Made by a program: the position numbers and the translations under genes. 64,000 bases of DNA from Parasediminibacterium sp051861445 (lineage in GTDB: Bacteria; Bacteroidota; Bacteroidia; Chitinophagales; Chitinophagaceae), in assembly GCA_051861445.1 (NCBI GenBank), contig JBHYCS010000011.1:1-64000 (forward strand). Reading direction: 5' to 3'. The notes beneath the pieces were generated by a model. It searched no databases. It saw only the letters and a list, made by a program, of their open reading frames with translations, and had not been told where the DNA came from. How positions within the stretch are numbered: position 1 is the stretch's first letter; each line of letters opens with the position of its first letter. Shown in pieces: positions 28,042-37,118 of the stretch.

Positions 28042-28152
28042 TAGGACGAGCAGTTGGCAGTTGCCCCTATCAGTGAACCTTTTCCGACTTTCACACACCA
28101 TTTTGGTGTTGGCACTATCAACAAGCATCATCAAATCTTTTAATTTTCTTTT
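28018..28152 (+). promoter_or_regulatory. Candidate arginine attenuator RNA
   Basis: Hairpin 1 pairs 28020-28027 with 28031-28038 over the Arg codons. Hairpin 2 pairs CTGATAGG (28038-28045) with CCTATCAG (28066-28073). A second CTATCA at 28115-28120 can also pair with TGATAG (28039-28044), giving an alternative fold. Hairpin 3 is ACACCA/TGGTGT (28095-28109). A T-rich stretch follows at 28136-28152, just before the acetyltransferase start. Which fold terminates was not established. The region is richer in G+C than its surroundings. Confidence 0.6.
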
Positions 28153-28155
28153 ACG

Positions 28156-28860
28156 TTGGAACAGCAAGATATTATCGTTCGTGTAGCAAATCACCTAGAT
28201 ACGCATTACGCTCTCAGAATTACCGATGAAATGGAAGCTTCTGCAAAAGCTCGTGGAACCGGAATTGCAAAACGTAGTCCTGAATATGTAGCAAAAAAAA
28301 TGTTAGAAGGAAAAGCAGTTATTGCACTAAAACCTAGCGGTCAATGGGTGGGCTTTTGTTATATTGAAGAATGGAGTCACGGTAAATTTGTAGCAAATAG
28401 TGGCTTAATTGTTTCCCCAGAGTTTAGAAAAAGTGGTGTTGCAAAATTGATTAAAAAAAGAATTTTTGAATTATCTAGAGAAAAATATCCTACATCAAAA
28501 ATATTTGGATTAACAACAGGGTTGGCTGTAATGAAAATTAACAGCGATTTGGGTTACGAACCTGTTACGTATAGTGAACTTACAGATGATGAAGAATTTT
28601 GGGCAGGCTGTAAAAGCTGTGTGAACTACGATATTTTAATGAGTAAGGGTCGAAAAAATTGCATGTGCACAGCTATGCTTTTTGATCCTGCTGAACAAAA
28701 ACCAAAAGAAACAGCGGCAGATTTTAATGAAAATGCAGGCTTATACGAAAGATTTAACCGCTTAAAGCAAAGCAAACTATTACAGTGGTTTAAGAAAAGC
28801 AACTCAAATAATTCCGACTCAAAATCTAAATCGTTGTTTAGTTTTTTGTTTCAATTGTAA
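28156..28860 (+). CDS. GNAT acetyltransferase, probable N-acetylglutamate synthase for arginine biosynthesis
   Basis: This 234-residue GNAT-fold protein starts at TTG. An in-frame stop lies 15 bases upstream, and the next ATG (MEASAKA) would remove the first strand. The acetyl-CoA loop is near SPEFRKSGVAKLI. A C-terminal stretch has Cys pairs (GCKSC, NCMCTAM) that are not part of the standard fold. It opens the arginine operon directly after the leader and precedes argG. Its likely role is acetylation of glutamate, the first step. It lacks the kinase-like domain of classical ArgA and has no ArgJ partner here. The activity assignment rests mainly on context. Confidence 0.75.
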   Translation: MEQQDIIVRVANHLDTHYALRITDEMEASAKARGTGIAKRSPEYVAKKMLEGKAVIALKPSGQWVGFCYIEEWSHGKFVANSGLIVSPEFRKSGVAKLIKKRIFELSREKYPTSKIFGLTTGLAVMKINSDLGYEPVTYSELTDDEEFWAGCKSCVNYDILMSKGRKNCMCTAMLFDPAEQKPKETAADFNENAGLYERFNRLKQSKLLQWFKKSNSNNSDSKSKSLFSFLFQL

Positions 28861-28897
28861 ACTACATTTATTTCATTTCAATAATATAAAACAGATA

Positions 28898-30103
28898 ATG
28901 GCACACGAAAAACAACAGGTTGTATTGGGTTTTAGTGGTGGCTTAGATACCACATTTTGTGTAAAATATTTATCAGAAGATAAAGGTTTTGATGTACACA
29001 GTGTTATTGTAAACACAGGTGGCTTTTCTAATGAAGAATTGCAACAGATAGAAGCCCATGCTTACAAACTAGGTGTAAAAACACATACCACAGTAAATGC
29101 TGTTGAAGGCTATTATGATAGTATTATTAAGTACTTAATTTTTGGAAATGTTTTAAAAAACAATACTTACCCTTTAAGTGTAAGTGCAGAAAGATTAAGC
29201 CAGGCACTACACATTGCAGAACATGCTAAAAAGCTAAATGCAGTTGCAGTTGCACATGGAAGCACAGGTGCAGGAAACGATCAAGTTCGTTTTGATATGA
29301 TTTTTCATATCATGATTCCTGGTATTGAAATCATTACACCCATACGTGATTTAAAATTGAGTAGAGAAGAAGAAATAGAATACTTAAAAGCAAAGGGTGT
29401 TGCTATGAACTTTGAGAAAAGTATGTACAGCATTAATAAAGGTTTATGGGGAACAAGTGTTGGTGGAAAAGAAACCTTAAATAGCAAAGGAATGTTGCCA
29501 GAATCTGCATGGCCAACACAGGTTACCAAAACTGAAAGTGAAGAGGTTGAATTAAGGTTTGAAAAAGGTGAATTGGTAGCAGTAAACCAACAAACATTTA
29601 CACATCCATCGCTTGCTATTCAATATTTACAAAGTATTGCAGGTGCTTATGGTATTGGTAGAGATATTCATGTTGGCGACACTATTATTGGTATTAAAGG
29701 TAGAGTTGGTTTTGAAGCAGCAGCACCAATGGTTATTTTAAAAGCTCATCATGCTTTAGAAAAACATGTACTTACCAAATGGCAATTAAATTGGAAAGAT
29801 CAATTGGCTCAATTTTATGGCAATTGGTTGCATGAGGGGCAAATTTTAGATCCTGTAATGAGAGATATTGAAGCCTACTTAACCAATAGCCAACAAAATG
29901 TTACAGGAAAAGTATTTGTTCAATTATTGCCTTATCGTTTTCAAATAATTGGTATTGAAAGTGACTACGATTTAATGAGTGCCAAATTTGGAAAATATGG
30001 CGAAATGAATACTGGATTTACAGGTGAAGATGTTCGTGGATTTAGTAAAATATTTGGTAATCAAACCGCTATTTGGAATAAGGTGAAAGAAAGTAATGTA
30101 TAG
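28898..30103 (+). CDS. argG: Argininosuccinate synthase
   Basis: This 401-residue enzyme joins citrulline and aspartate with ATP to make argininosuccinate. The PP-loop ATP motif SGGLDTT is at residues 13-19. Further landmarks are STGAGNDQVRFD, GLWGTSVGG and EDVRGFSKIFGNQ. The GFSGGLDTTFCVKYL start is typical of the Bacteroidota branch and not the enterobacterial one. It lies 37 bases after the acetyltransferase in the arginine operon. Confidence 0.95.
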   Translation: MAHEKQQVVLGFSGGLDTTFCVKYLSEDKGFDVHSVIVNTGGFSNEELQQIEAHAYKLGVKTHTTVNAVEGYYDSIIKYLIFGNVLKNNTYPLSVSAERLSQALHIAEHAKKLNAVAVAHGSTGAGNDQVRFDMIFHIMIPGIEIITPIRDLKLSREEEIEYLKAKGVAMNFEKSMYSINKGLWGTSVGGKETLNSKGMLPESAWPTQVTKTESEEVELRFEKGELVAVNQQTFTHPSLAIQYLQSIAGAYGIGRDIHVGDTIIGIKGRVGFEAAAPMVILKAHHALEKHVLTKWQLNWKDQLAQFYGNWLHEGQILDPVMRDIEAYLTNSQQNVTGKVFVQLLPYRFQIIGIESDYDLMSAKFGKYGEMNTGFTGEDVRGFSKIFGNQTAIWNKVKESNV

Positions 30104-30168
30104 TTGTTGCTCATTAGTAAAATCATTTTTACACAAGACATATCTGATTGTATTTTAAAGGTTTAATT

Positions 30169-31155
30169 ATGATTAAAGCAGGTATTATAGGAGGTGCAGG
30201 ATATACAGGTGGAGAATTAATTCGTTTATTATTAAATCATCCCAATGTAAACATTGCTTTTGTGCAAAGTGCAAGTAATGCAGGCAATATTTTAAGTAAA
30301 GTACATACCGATTTAATTGGTGAAACTGCTATTTGTTTTGCAGAATCACATCATTTTGATATTGATGTTTTATTTTTTTGTGCCGGTCATGGTGAAGCTA
30401 AAAAGTTTGTAGAACAACATGAAATTCCTAGTCATGTAAAACTCATTGATATAGGTAACGATTTTCGTTTACAAGCCGATACAAACATAAAAGATAGAAG
30501 CTTTGTATATGGTTTGCCAGAATTGAATAAAGAAGCTATTCAAAAGGCTGATAGTATTGCTAATCCTGGCTGTTTTGCTACGGCTATACAACTTGGGTTG
30601 TTACCATTTGCTAAAGCAGGTTTATTGAATAATACAGATGTATTTACAACAGGTATCACAGGAAGTACAGGTGCAGGACAATCATTAAGTGCTACCTCTC
30701 ATTTTAGTTGGAGAGCAAATAATATTTCTGCATACAAAACTTTACAACACCAGCATTTGGGTGAAATTATGCAGTCTTTACAGCAAGTTGCACCAACAAG
30801 TCATTCACTTTCTTCTATCAATTTCGTTCCTTGGCGTGGCGATTTTACACGAGGTATTTTTGTAAGTTCTACATTTAAAACCGAACAGCCTGAAACTACA
30901 ATACGCAATATTTTTTCAGCAGCTTATACATCAGAAATATTTACCCATACTTCTCAAAATACAGTGCATCTAAAACAAGTAGTGAATAACAATAAATGTA
31001 TAATAGGGCTAGAAATGGTTGAAAACACTGTAGTGGTGCATAGTGTAATTGATAATTTACTAAAAGGAGCAAGTGGGCAAGCTGTTCAAAATATGAATCT
31101 GATGTTTGGTTTTAAAGAAAGTGAGGGTTTAATGTTAAAATCTAGTAGCTTTTAA
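30169..31155 (+). CDS. argC: N-acetyl-gamma-glutamyl-phosphate reductase
   Basis: This protein of about 328 residues starts at ATG with MIKAGIIGGAGYTGGELIRL, an NADP-binding Rossmann start. A TTG 21 bases upstream is not needed. The catalytic cysteine sits in NPGCFATAIQLGLLP. HSLSSINFVPWRGDFTRGIF matches the C-terminal half. It reduces acyl-glutamyl phosphate to the semialdehyde in arginine synthesis. Confidence 0.95.
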   Translation: MIKAGIIGGAGYTGGELIRLLLNHPNVNIAFVQSASNAGNILSKVHTDLIGETAICFAESHHFDIDVLFFCAGHGEAKKFVEQHEIPSHVKLIDIGNDFRLQADTNIKDRSFVYGLPELNKEAIQKADSIANPGCFATAIQLGLLPFAKAGLLNNTDVFTTGITGSTGAGQSLSATSHFSWRANNISAYKTLQHQHLGEIMQSLQQVAPTSHSLSSINFVPWRGDFTRGIFVSSTFKTEQPETTIRNIFSAAYTSEIFTHTSQNTVHLKQVVNNNKCIIGLEMVENTVVVHSVIDNLLKGASGQAVQNMNLMFGFKESEGLMLKSSSF

Positions 31156-31198
31156 AAATTTGTTATTCAAAATTTGTTATTCCCCTTAAATACAATAC

Positions 31199-32338
31199 AT
31201 GAAACTTTTTGATGTTTATCCGCTGAATAATATTACGATCACAAAAGCCTTAGGTTCTTACGTTTGGAACGATGTTGGAACACAGTTTTTAGATATGTAT
31301 GGTGGACATGCTGTTATTAGTATTGGTCATACACATCCTTATTGGGTAAGTAAAATTGAAGCTCAATTAAAACAAATTGCTTTTTATTCTAACTCTGTAA
31401 TTATTCCTTTACAACAACAATTGGCAGATAAATTAGGTAAACTAAGTGGTAAAAATGATTACCAATTATTTTTATGTAATAGTGGAGCAGAAGCCAATGA
31501 AAACGCTTTAAAATTGGCTAGTTTTCACAATGGAAAAAAGAAAATAATTGCATTCAATAAATCATTTCATGGTCGTACTTCTTTAGCAGTTGCTGCTACC
31601 GATAATTCATTAATTGTGGCACCTGTTAATGAAACTGAAAACGTTGTTTTTTTACCATTTAATGACGAAGCAGCATTAACCAATTATTTTGAAATACATG
31701 GCAACGAAGTATCTTCCGTTATTGTAGAAGGCATTCAAGGTGTTGGTGGAATTAATGTTGCTAACAACAGTTTTTTACAGTTGATTCGTAGTCTTTGTAA
31801 CCAATACAATGCTGTGTATATAGCAGATAGTGTACAGTGTGGTTATGGAAGAAGCGGAAAGTTTTTTGCTCACGATTTTGCAGAAGTAAATGCAGATATT
31901 TATTCAATGGCAAAAGGAATGGGCAATGGTTTTCCTATCGGAGGAATTTTAATTGCACCACATATTCAACCAAAGTATGGTTTGTTGGGAACAACTTTTG
32001 GCGGTAATCAATTAGCATGTGCTGCTGCTTTAGCTGTGTTAGAAGTTATAGAAAACGAAAACCTAATAGATAATGCACAAGTAGCTGGTAATTATTTATT
32101 TCAACAGCTACAAAAAATATCCGAAATTCAAAACATAAGAGGTAGAGGATTAATGATTGGGTTTGATGTTCCAGAACATTTAAAGGATTTAAAGAAAACA
32201 TTGCTTCATCAATTTCATGTATTTACAGGAGAAGCAAAGCCAAACGTAATTCGATTATTACCTTCTTTAGCAATTAGTAAAAAACAAGCAGATGAGTTTT
32301 TAGTTGCATTAAAAGCTGCTATAGAAACATTAAAATAG
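31199..32338 (+). CDS. argD: Acetylornithine aminotransferase
   Basis: This 379-residue class III PLP aminotransferase has the pyridoxal lysine in YSMAKGMGNGFPIGG. The substrate region has GGHAVISIGHTHP and NSGAEANENALKLA, and FHGRTSLAVAA is typical. It converts acyl-glutamate semialdehyde to acyl-ornithine. It lies between argC and argF' in the operon. Confidence 0.93.
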   Translation: MKLFDVYPLNNITITKALGSYVWNDVGTQFLDMYGGHAVISIGHTHPYWVSKIEAQLKQIAFYSNSVIIPLQQQLADKLGKLSGKNDYQLFLCNSGAEANENALKLASFHNGKKKIIAFNKSFHGRTSLAVAATDNSLIVAPVNETENVVFLPFNDEAALTNYFEIHGNEVSSVIVEGIQGVGGINVANNSFLQLIRSLCNQYNAVYIADSVQCGYGRSGKFFAHDFAEVNADIYSMAKGMGNGFPIGGILIAPHIQPKYGLLGTTFGGNQLACAAALAVLEVIENENLIDNAQVAGNYLFQQLQKISEIQNIRGRGLMIGFDVPEHLKDLKKTLLHQFHVFTGEAKPNVIRLLPSLAISKKQADEFLVALKAAIETLK

Positions 32339-32383
32339 TTCCATTCAATATTCAAATACAAACACACCTTATTCTTTACCACT

Positions 32384-33382
32384 ATGAAACAATTTATCTC
32401 TGTTAACGATGTTCAATATGCAGCCGATAATTCTATTGGCAATGCTATTAATACATTGGTAAAAAAAGCATTGGCTTATAAGGAAAACCCTTTAGTAGAT
32501 AAAGCTTTGGGTGAAGATAAACGTATTGGATTACTATTCTTAAACCCAAGTTTACGTACAAGATTAAGTACACAAATTGCCGCTAAAAATTTAGGTATGG
32601 AAGCTGTTGTGTTTAATGTAGATAAAGAAGGTTGGGCTTTGGAATTTGAAGAAGGTGCTATTATGAGTGGAAATACGGTAGAGCATATTAAAGATGCGGC
32701 ACCTATTATGGGTAAGTATTTTGATGTTTTGGCTATAAGAACATTTCCTGGATTACAAAATAGAGAAGATGATTATAGCGAAATGTATATTCATCAATTT
32801 ATTAAATATGCAGGTGTGCCTGTAGTTAGTTTAGAAAGTGCTACTCTACATCCTTTACAATCTTTTACAGACATTATTACCATACAAGAAGATTTACAAA
32901 ATAGCCAAAGAAAACCCATTGGCAAACGTTTAAAAGTTGTGTTAACTTGGGCTCCTCATGTTAAGGCATTGCCACAATGTGTTGCCAATAGCTTTGCTCA
33001 GTGGATGACAGCTTGGAATGAAGCTGATTTTGTTATCACACATCCTGAAGATTATGAGTTAGATACGCAATTTACAAAAGGTGCTACCATTACACACAAT
33101 CAAGACGAAGCATTAAAAGATGCTGATTATGTGTATGTAAAAAATTGGAGTACGTTTAATGATTATGGTAAAGTGTATGAAAACAATCCAAAGTGGATGC
33201 TTACCAACGAAAAACTCTTATCAACAAATAATGCCAAAGTAATGCATTGCTTACCTGTAAGAAGAAATGTAGAATTAAGCGACGAAATTTTAGATGGAGA
33301 AAATAGTCTTGTTACACAAGAAGCTGGCAATAGAGTTTGGGCTGCACAAACGGTTTTAAGTGAAATATTAAAACATCAATAA
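32384..33382 (+). CDS. argF': N-acylornithine carbamoyltransferase (ArgF' type)
   Basis: This 332-residue protein belongs to the Bacteroidota/Xanthomonas acylornithine carbamoyltransferase family, not to ordinary OTCase. SLRTR (56-60) binds carbamoyl phosphate. HPLQSF and HCLPVRRN are conserved. The residue that separates succinyl-specific (Pro90 in Bacteroides fragilis) from acetyl-specific (Glu92 in Xanthomonas) enzymes falls at Val99, in MSGNTVEH. The acyl group used is therefore uncertain. The product is acyl-citrulline, deacylated later by the ArgE-like enzyme. Confidence 0.9.
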   Translation: MKQFISVNDVQYAADNSIGNAINTLVKKALAYKENPLVDKALGEDKRIGLLFLNPSLRTRLSTQIAAKNLGMEAVVFNVDKEGWALEFEEGAIMSGNTVEHIKDAAPIMGKYFDVLAIRTFPGLQNREDDYSEMYIHQFIKYAGVPVVSLESATLHPLQSFTDIITIQEDLQNSQRKPIGKRLKVVLTWAPHVKALPQCVANSFAQWMTAWNEADFVITHPEDYELDTQFTKGATITHNQDEALKDADYVYVKNWSTFNDYGKVYENNPKWMLTNEKLLSTNNAKVMHCLPVRRNVELSDEILDGENSLVTQEAGNRVWAAQTVLSEILKHQ

Positions 33383-34176
33383 TGGAAAAATTATTTGTAG
33401 TAAAAATTGGTGGAAATATTATTGATGATGAACAAAAGCTTACTAATTTCTTACAAGATTTTGCTGCTATTAAAGCTCCAAAAATTTTAATTCATGGAGG
33501 AGGAAAGTTAGCCACTAAAATGGCAAAAGAATTGGGTATAGAGCAGCAAATGATTGATGGTAGAAGAATAACCGATGCTGAAACATTGAAGATTGTAACA
33601 ATGGTATATGCAGGGCTCATTAATAAAAATATAGTAGCTCAGTTACAAGCAAATGGTTGCAATGCAATTGGTTTAAGTGGTGCAGATGCCAATGTAATTC
33701 TTGCACATAAAAGAAAACATTCAACTATTGATTATGGATTTGTAGGCGATGTTGATGCAGTTAATGCTCATTTTTTGCATAGTTTATTACAACAACAATT
33801 AACCATTGTGTTAGCACCTATTACACATGATGCTAACGGCTTACTTTTAAATACCAATGCTGATACTATTGCACAGGAAGCCGCTAAGGCATTAAGTGCT
33901 TTATATGCTGTAGAGCTTATTTATAGTTTTGAAAAAACTGGTGTGCTGTTAGATGTAGATGATGAAAATTCAGTTATATCAACACTTACAGCTACTTATT
34001 ATGCTCAATTAAAAGAACAACAACTCATTTTTGCTGGAATGATTCCTAAGCTAGATAATGCTTTTGCAGCTTTAAATAGTGGTGTAAATAAAGTAATCAT
34101 CGGAAAAGCAGAGCAGCTACATGCTCTCATTCAAAGCACAGCAGGCACATCCATTATCAACGAGTCTTTATCTTAA
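33382..34176 (+). CDS. argB: Acetylglutamate kinase
   Basis: This 264-residue amino-acid kinase has VVKIGGNIIDDE near the N-terminus, LIHGGGKLATKMA, GLSGADAN and AGMIPKLDNAFAAL. It overlaps argF' by one base (TAATG), a sign of tight co-expression. It phosphorylates N-acyl-glutamate for ArgC. The short N-terminus lacks the extra helix often linked to arginine-inhibited hexameric forms, so control may rest on transcription. That last point is inference. Confidence 0.95.
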   Translation: MEKLFVVKIGGNIIDDEQKLTNFLQDFAAIKAPKILIHGGGKLATKMAKELGIEQQMIDGRRITDAETLKIVTMVYAGLINKNIVAQLQANGCNAIGLSGADANVILAHKRKHSTIDYGFVGDVDAVNAHFLHSLLQQQLTIVLAPITHDANGLLLNTNADTIAQEAAKALSALYAVELIYSFEKTGVLLDVDDENSVISTLTATYYAQLKEQQLIFAGMIPKLDNAFAALNSGVNKVIIGKAEQLHALIQSTAGTSIINESLS

Positions 34177-34206
34177 AATGCACAATACTGTAGTAAAAAA
34201 AATACC

Positions 34207-35268
34207 ATGAATACAATAACCACCGATGCTATAGAACTTTTAAAACAATTGATAGCAACGCCTTCTTTTAGTAAGGAGGAAAATGATACAGCTGAAATAT
34301 TGTGCAATTTTTTTCAAGAACGCAATATTCCATTTGCTCGTGTTGGCAATAATATTTATGCTAAAAACAAATATTACGATATCAACAAAGAAAGCATTCT
34401 TTTAAACTCACATCACGATACTGTAAAACCGAATAAAGGATACACCATCGATCCATTTTTCCCATTAGAAAAAGATGGTAAAATTTTTGGATTAGGCAGC
34501 AACGATGCAGGTGGTTGTTTGGTAAGTTTAATAGCTACTTTTTTACATTTGTACGATGCTGACAATTTGAAATATAATGTAGTATTTGCAGCAAGTGCAG
34601 AAGAAGAAATTAGTGGTGTAAATGGAATAGAATTGGTTTTACCTTATTTAGGCAATATCAATTTTGGTATTGTTGGTGAGCCTACTAAATTAGAAATGGC
34701 TGTTGCAGAAAGAGGTTTAATGGTAATAGATTGTGTGGCAAATGGAAGAGCAGGACATGCAGCAAGAAATGAAGGCGAAAACGCTTTGTATAAAGCGTTA
34801 GAGGATATTCATTGGATTCGAAATTATCAATTTGAAAAAGTAAGTAGTTTATTGGGAGAATCTAGACTAACTGTTACAGTAATTGAAACCGAAAATAAGC
34901 AGCACAATGTGGTGCCATCTCAATGTAAGTTTGTAATAGACGTTCGGGTAAATGAATTGTATACGTTTGAAGAAGTATTAGAAGCTCTAAAGCAAAACTT
35001 AAAAAGCCAGTTTAAACCACGTACAACAAGAATGAAATCTACTTCAATTCCTTTAGATCATCCGTTGGTGAAGGCAGGCATTGCTTTGGGTAAAGGTTAT
35101 TATGGTTCACCAACAACAAGCGATAAAGCATTAATGCCATTTGCAACTTTAAAAATGGGACCAGGTGATAGTGCAAGAAGTCATACAGCAGATGAATATA
35201 TTTATATTGCTGAAATTGAGGATGGAATTGAAACGTATATTCAACTACTAAATCAAATTATTTTATAA
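34207..35268 (+). CDS. argE: M20-family acylornithine/acylcitrulline deacetylase
   Basis: This 353-residue zinc amidohydrolase has LNSHHDTVKPNKGYTIDPF and GSNDAGG (metal ligands), AEEEISG (catalytic Glu pair) and VGEPTKLEMAVAERG. In pathways with ArgF', the deacylase acts on acyl-citrulline as well as or instead of acyl-ornithine. Its place between argB and argH fits this role. The exact acyl group is unknown. Confidence 0.9.
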   Translation: MNTITTDAIELLKQLIATPSFSKEENDTAEILCNFFQERNIPFARVGNNIYAKNKYYDINKESILLNSHHDTVKPNKGYTIDPFFPLEKDGKIFGLGSNDAGGCLVSLIATFLHLYDADNLKYNVVFAASAEEEISGVNGIELVLPYLGNINFGIVGEPTKLEMAVAERGLMVIDCVANGRAGHAARNEGENALYKALEDIHWIRNYQFEKVSSLLGESRLTVTVIETENKQHNVVPSQCKFVIDVRVNELYTFEEVLEALKQNLKSQFKPRTTRMKSTSIPLDHPLVKAGIALGKGYYGSPTTSDKALMPFATLKMGPGDSARSHTADEYIYIAEIEDGIETYIQLLNQIIL

Positions 35269-35292
35269 TTCTGGTTGCTAGTTTCTTGTTAC
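35269..35292 (+). repeat. Left inverted repeat of the four-helix-bundle insert
   Basis: TTCTGGTTGCTAGTTTCTTG starts directly after the argE-like stop. It matches the reverse complement of 35690-35713 at 18 of 24 positions. Confidence 0.65.
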
Positions 35293-35308
35293 AAGTTAAT
35301 TTAACTGA

Positions 35309-35719
35309 ATGAAAAGTTATAGAGACTTAAATATTTACAAAGAGTCAAAAAAGCTAGCAATTGACATTCATAAACTTACATTAAGTTTACCAAAGTTCGA
35401 GTTATACGAGGAAGGGAGTCAGATACGAAGATCTTCGAAAGCTGTTTCTACTTCAATAGTTGAAGGTTATGGGAGAAGAAAGTATAAAGCAGATTTTATT
35501 CGATTTCTAATTTATGCTCAAGCTGAATGCGACGAAACAATCGAACATCTTGATTACTTGTTTGAAACTGAATCATTCAAGGATGAAACAAAATATTCAA
35601 CCCTTAAAATTTCGTATGAAGCTTTAAGTAAGCAAATAAATAAATTTATAGAATGGGTACAGCATAATTGGAATAGTTTTCCTACTCCTGAAACTGGTAA
35701 CCAGCAACTAGAAACTTAA
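35309..35719 (+). CDS. Four-helix-bundle protein (23S rRNA intervening-sequence protein family)
   Basis: This 136-residue all-helical protein has the family start SYRDLNIYKESKKLAIDIH and the conserved middle QIRRSSKAVSTSIVEGYGRR. It ends in QLET, encoded within an inverted repeat. The family is found in intervening sequences of 23S rRNA and widely scattered in Bacteroidota chromosomes; its function is unknown. Here it interrupts the arginine operon between the argE-like gene and argH, with inverted repeats at both ends. It looks like an inserted unit that left the operon readable. Confidence 0.85.
   Translation: MKSYRDLNIYKESKKLAIDIHKLTLSLPKFELYEEGSQIRRSSKAVSTSIVEGYGRRKYKADFIRFLIYAQAECDETIEHLDYLFETESFKDETKYSTLKISYEALSKQINKFIEWVQHNWNSFPTPETGNQQLET
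35690..35713 (-). repeat. Right inverted repeat of the four-helix-bundle insert
   Basis: Contains the perfect palindrome CTGGTAACCAG followed by CAACTAGAA. It overlaps the last codons of the four-helix protein and ends just before its stop. Confidence 0.65.
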
Positions 35720-35723
35720 TATT

Positions 35724-37064
35724 ATGAAACTCTGGCAAAAAGACATCGCATCGTTACAAGAAGTAGAAGCATTTACGGTTGGAAAAGATCGAGAAATGGA
35801 TTTGTACCTAGCAGCTTTTGATGTATTAGGTTCTATTGCTCATACAACCATGTTAGAATCGGTTGGGTTACTTACAAAGCCAGAATTGGACTTACTGAAA
35901 ACTTCATTGATAGATATTTATAAAAATATTCAACTTGGCAATTTTACTTTACAGCCACATGTAGAAGATATACATTCTCAAATAGAATGGATGCTTACAG
36001 AAAAATTGGGTGATGTTGGTAAAAAAATTCATGCTGCACGTAGCAGAAACGATCAGGTTTTGGTAGATATCAAGCTTTTTTTGCGTAATGAAATTCAAAC
36101 ATTAGTTGAAGCAATTATTCCATTTTTTCAGCTAATGCAACAACAAAGTGAAACATTTAAAAATCATTTATTTCCAGGTTATACGCACTTGCAATTAGCC
36201 ATGCCATCTTCTTTTGGTTTGTGGTTTGGTGCTTATGCAGAAGCGTTGATAGATGATGTAGTTACTTTACAAAGTGCTTATAAAGTGGTAAATAAAAATC
36301 CACTTGGCTCTGCAGCTGGATATGGTTCATCTTTTCCAATCAATAGAACATTTACAACTCAATTACTTGGTTTTGAATATTTGAATTACAACGTAGTCTA
36401 TGCTCAAATGGGTCGTGGAAAAGCCGAAAGAATTACAGCACAAGCTTTATCGAATGTTGCAGAAACTTTAGCAAAACTAAGCATGGATATGTGTTTATAC
36501 TTAAATCAAAATTTCGATTTTGTTGCTTTTCCTGCCGAACTTACAACAGGTAGCAGCATTATGCCACACAAAAAAAATCCAGATGTTTTTGAATTAATTC
36601 GTGGTCATTGCAATAGAATAAAATCTTTACCCAATGAAATTACAATGATGACCACCAATTTACCAAGCGGTTATCATAGAGATTTACAACTACTTAAAGA
36701 GCATTTATTTCCTGCCTTCTCTACTTTAAAAGATTGTATTGCAATGGCAACTTTAATGCTCAGCAATATTTCTGTTAAAGAAAATATTGTAGCCGATGAA
36801 AAGTATAAATACATGTTTAGTGTAGAAGAAGTAAACAAGTTGGTATTACAAGGTGTTCCATTTAGAGATGCGTATAAACAAGTTGGTAGAGCAATTGAAG
36901 CAAACGAATTTACCTACAACACACAAGTTGCTCATACACATGAAGGCTCAATTGGTAATTTGTGTACAAAAGAAATTGCTGCGGTAATGAATGATACAAT
37001 TGAAGCTTTTCAGTTCGAAAAAGTAAATACTGCTATTCAAAAATTATTACAACATTCTGCATAA
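35724..37064 (+). CDS. argH: Argininosuccinate lyase
   Basis: This 446-residue fumarase-superfamily lyase has the signature GSSIMPHKKNPD, with His in place of the more common Gln. KIHAARSRNDQV and PGYTHLQLAMPSSFG mark the other active-site regions. It splits argininosuccinate to arginine and fumarate, the last step. Its start is 5 bases after the inserted four-helix gene. Confidence 0.95.
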   Translation: MKLWQKDIASLQEVEAFTVGKDREMDLYLAAFDVLGSIAHTTMLESVGLLTKPELDLLKTSLIDIYKNIQLGNFTLQPHVEDIHSQIEWMLTEKLGDVGKKIHAARSRNDQVLVDIKLFLRNEIQTLVEAIIPFFQLMQQQSETFKNHLFPGYTHLQLAMPSSFGLWFGAYAEALIDDVVTLQSAYKVVNKNPLGSAAGYGSSFPINRTFTTQLLGFEYLNYNVVYAQMGRGKAERITAQALSNVAETLAKLSMDMCLYLNQNFDFVAFPAELTTGSSIMPHKKNPDVFELIRGHCNRIKSLPNEITMMTTNLPSGYHRDLQLLKEHLFPAFSTLKDCIAMATLMLSNISVKENIVADEKYKYMFSVEEVNKLVLQGVPFRDAYKQVGRAIEANEFTYNTQVAHTHEGSIGNLCTKEIAAVMNDTIEAFQFEKVNTAIQKLLQHSA

Positions 37065-37118
37065 GGTAATCTATTCCCTTATATTTGAAACTTATAAAAA
37101 TTATAAAGCAAATTGTAT

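Noticed and set aside
27885..28076. 63-codon frame in the arginine leader region
   Set aside because: It overlaps the leader peptide and hairpins in another frame and has no recognisable features; the 14-codon frame explains the region better.
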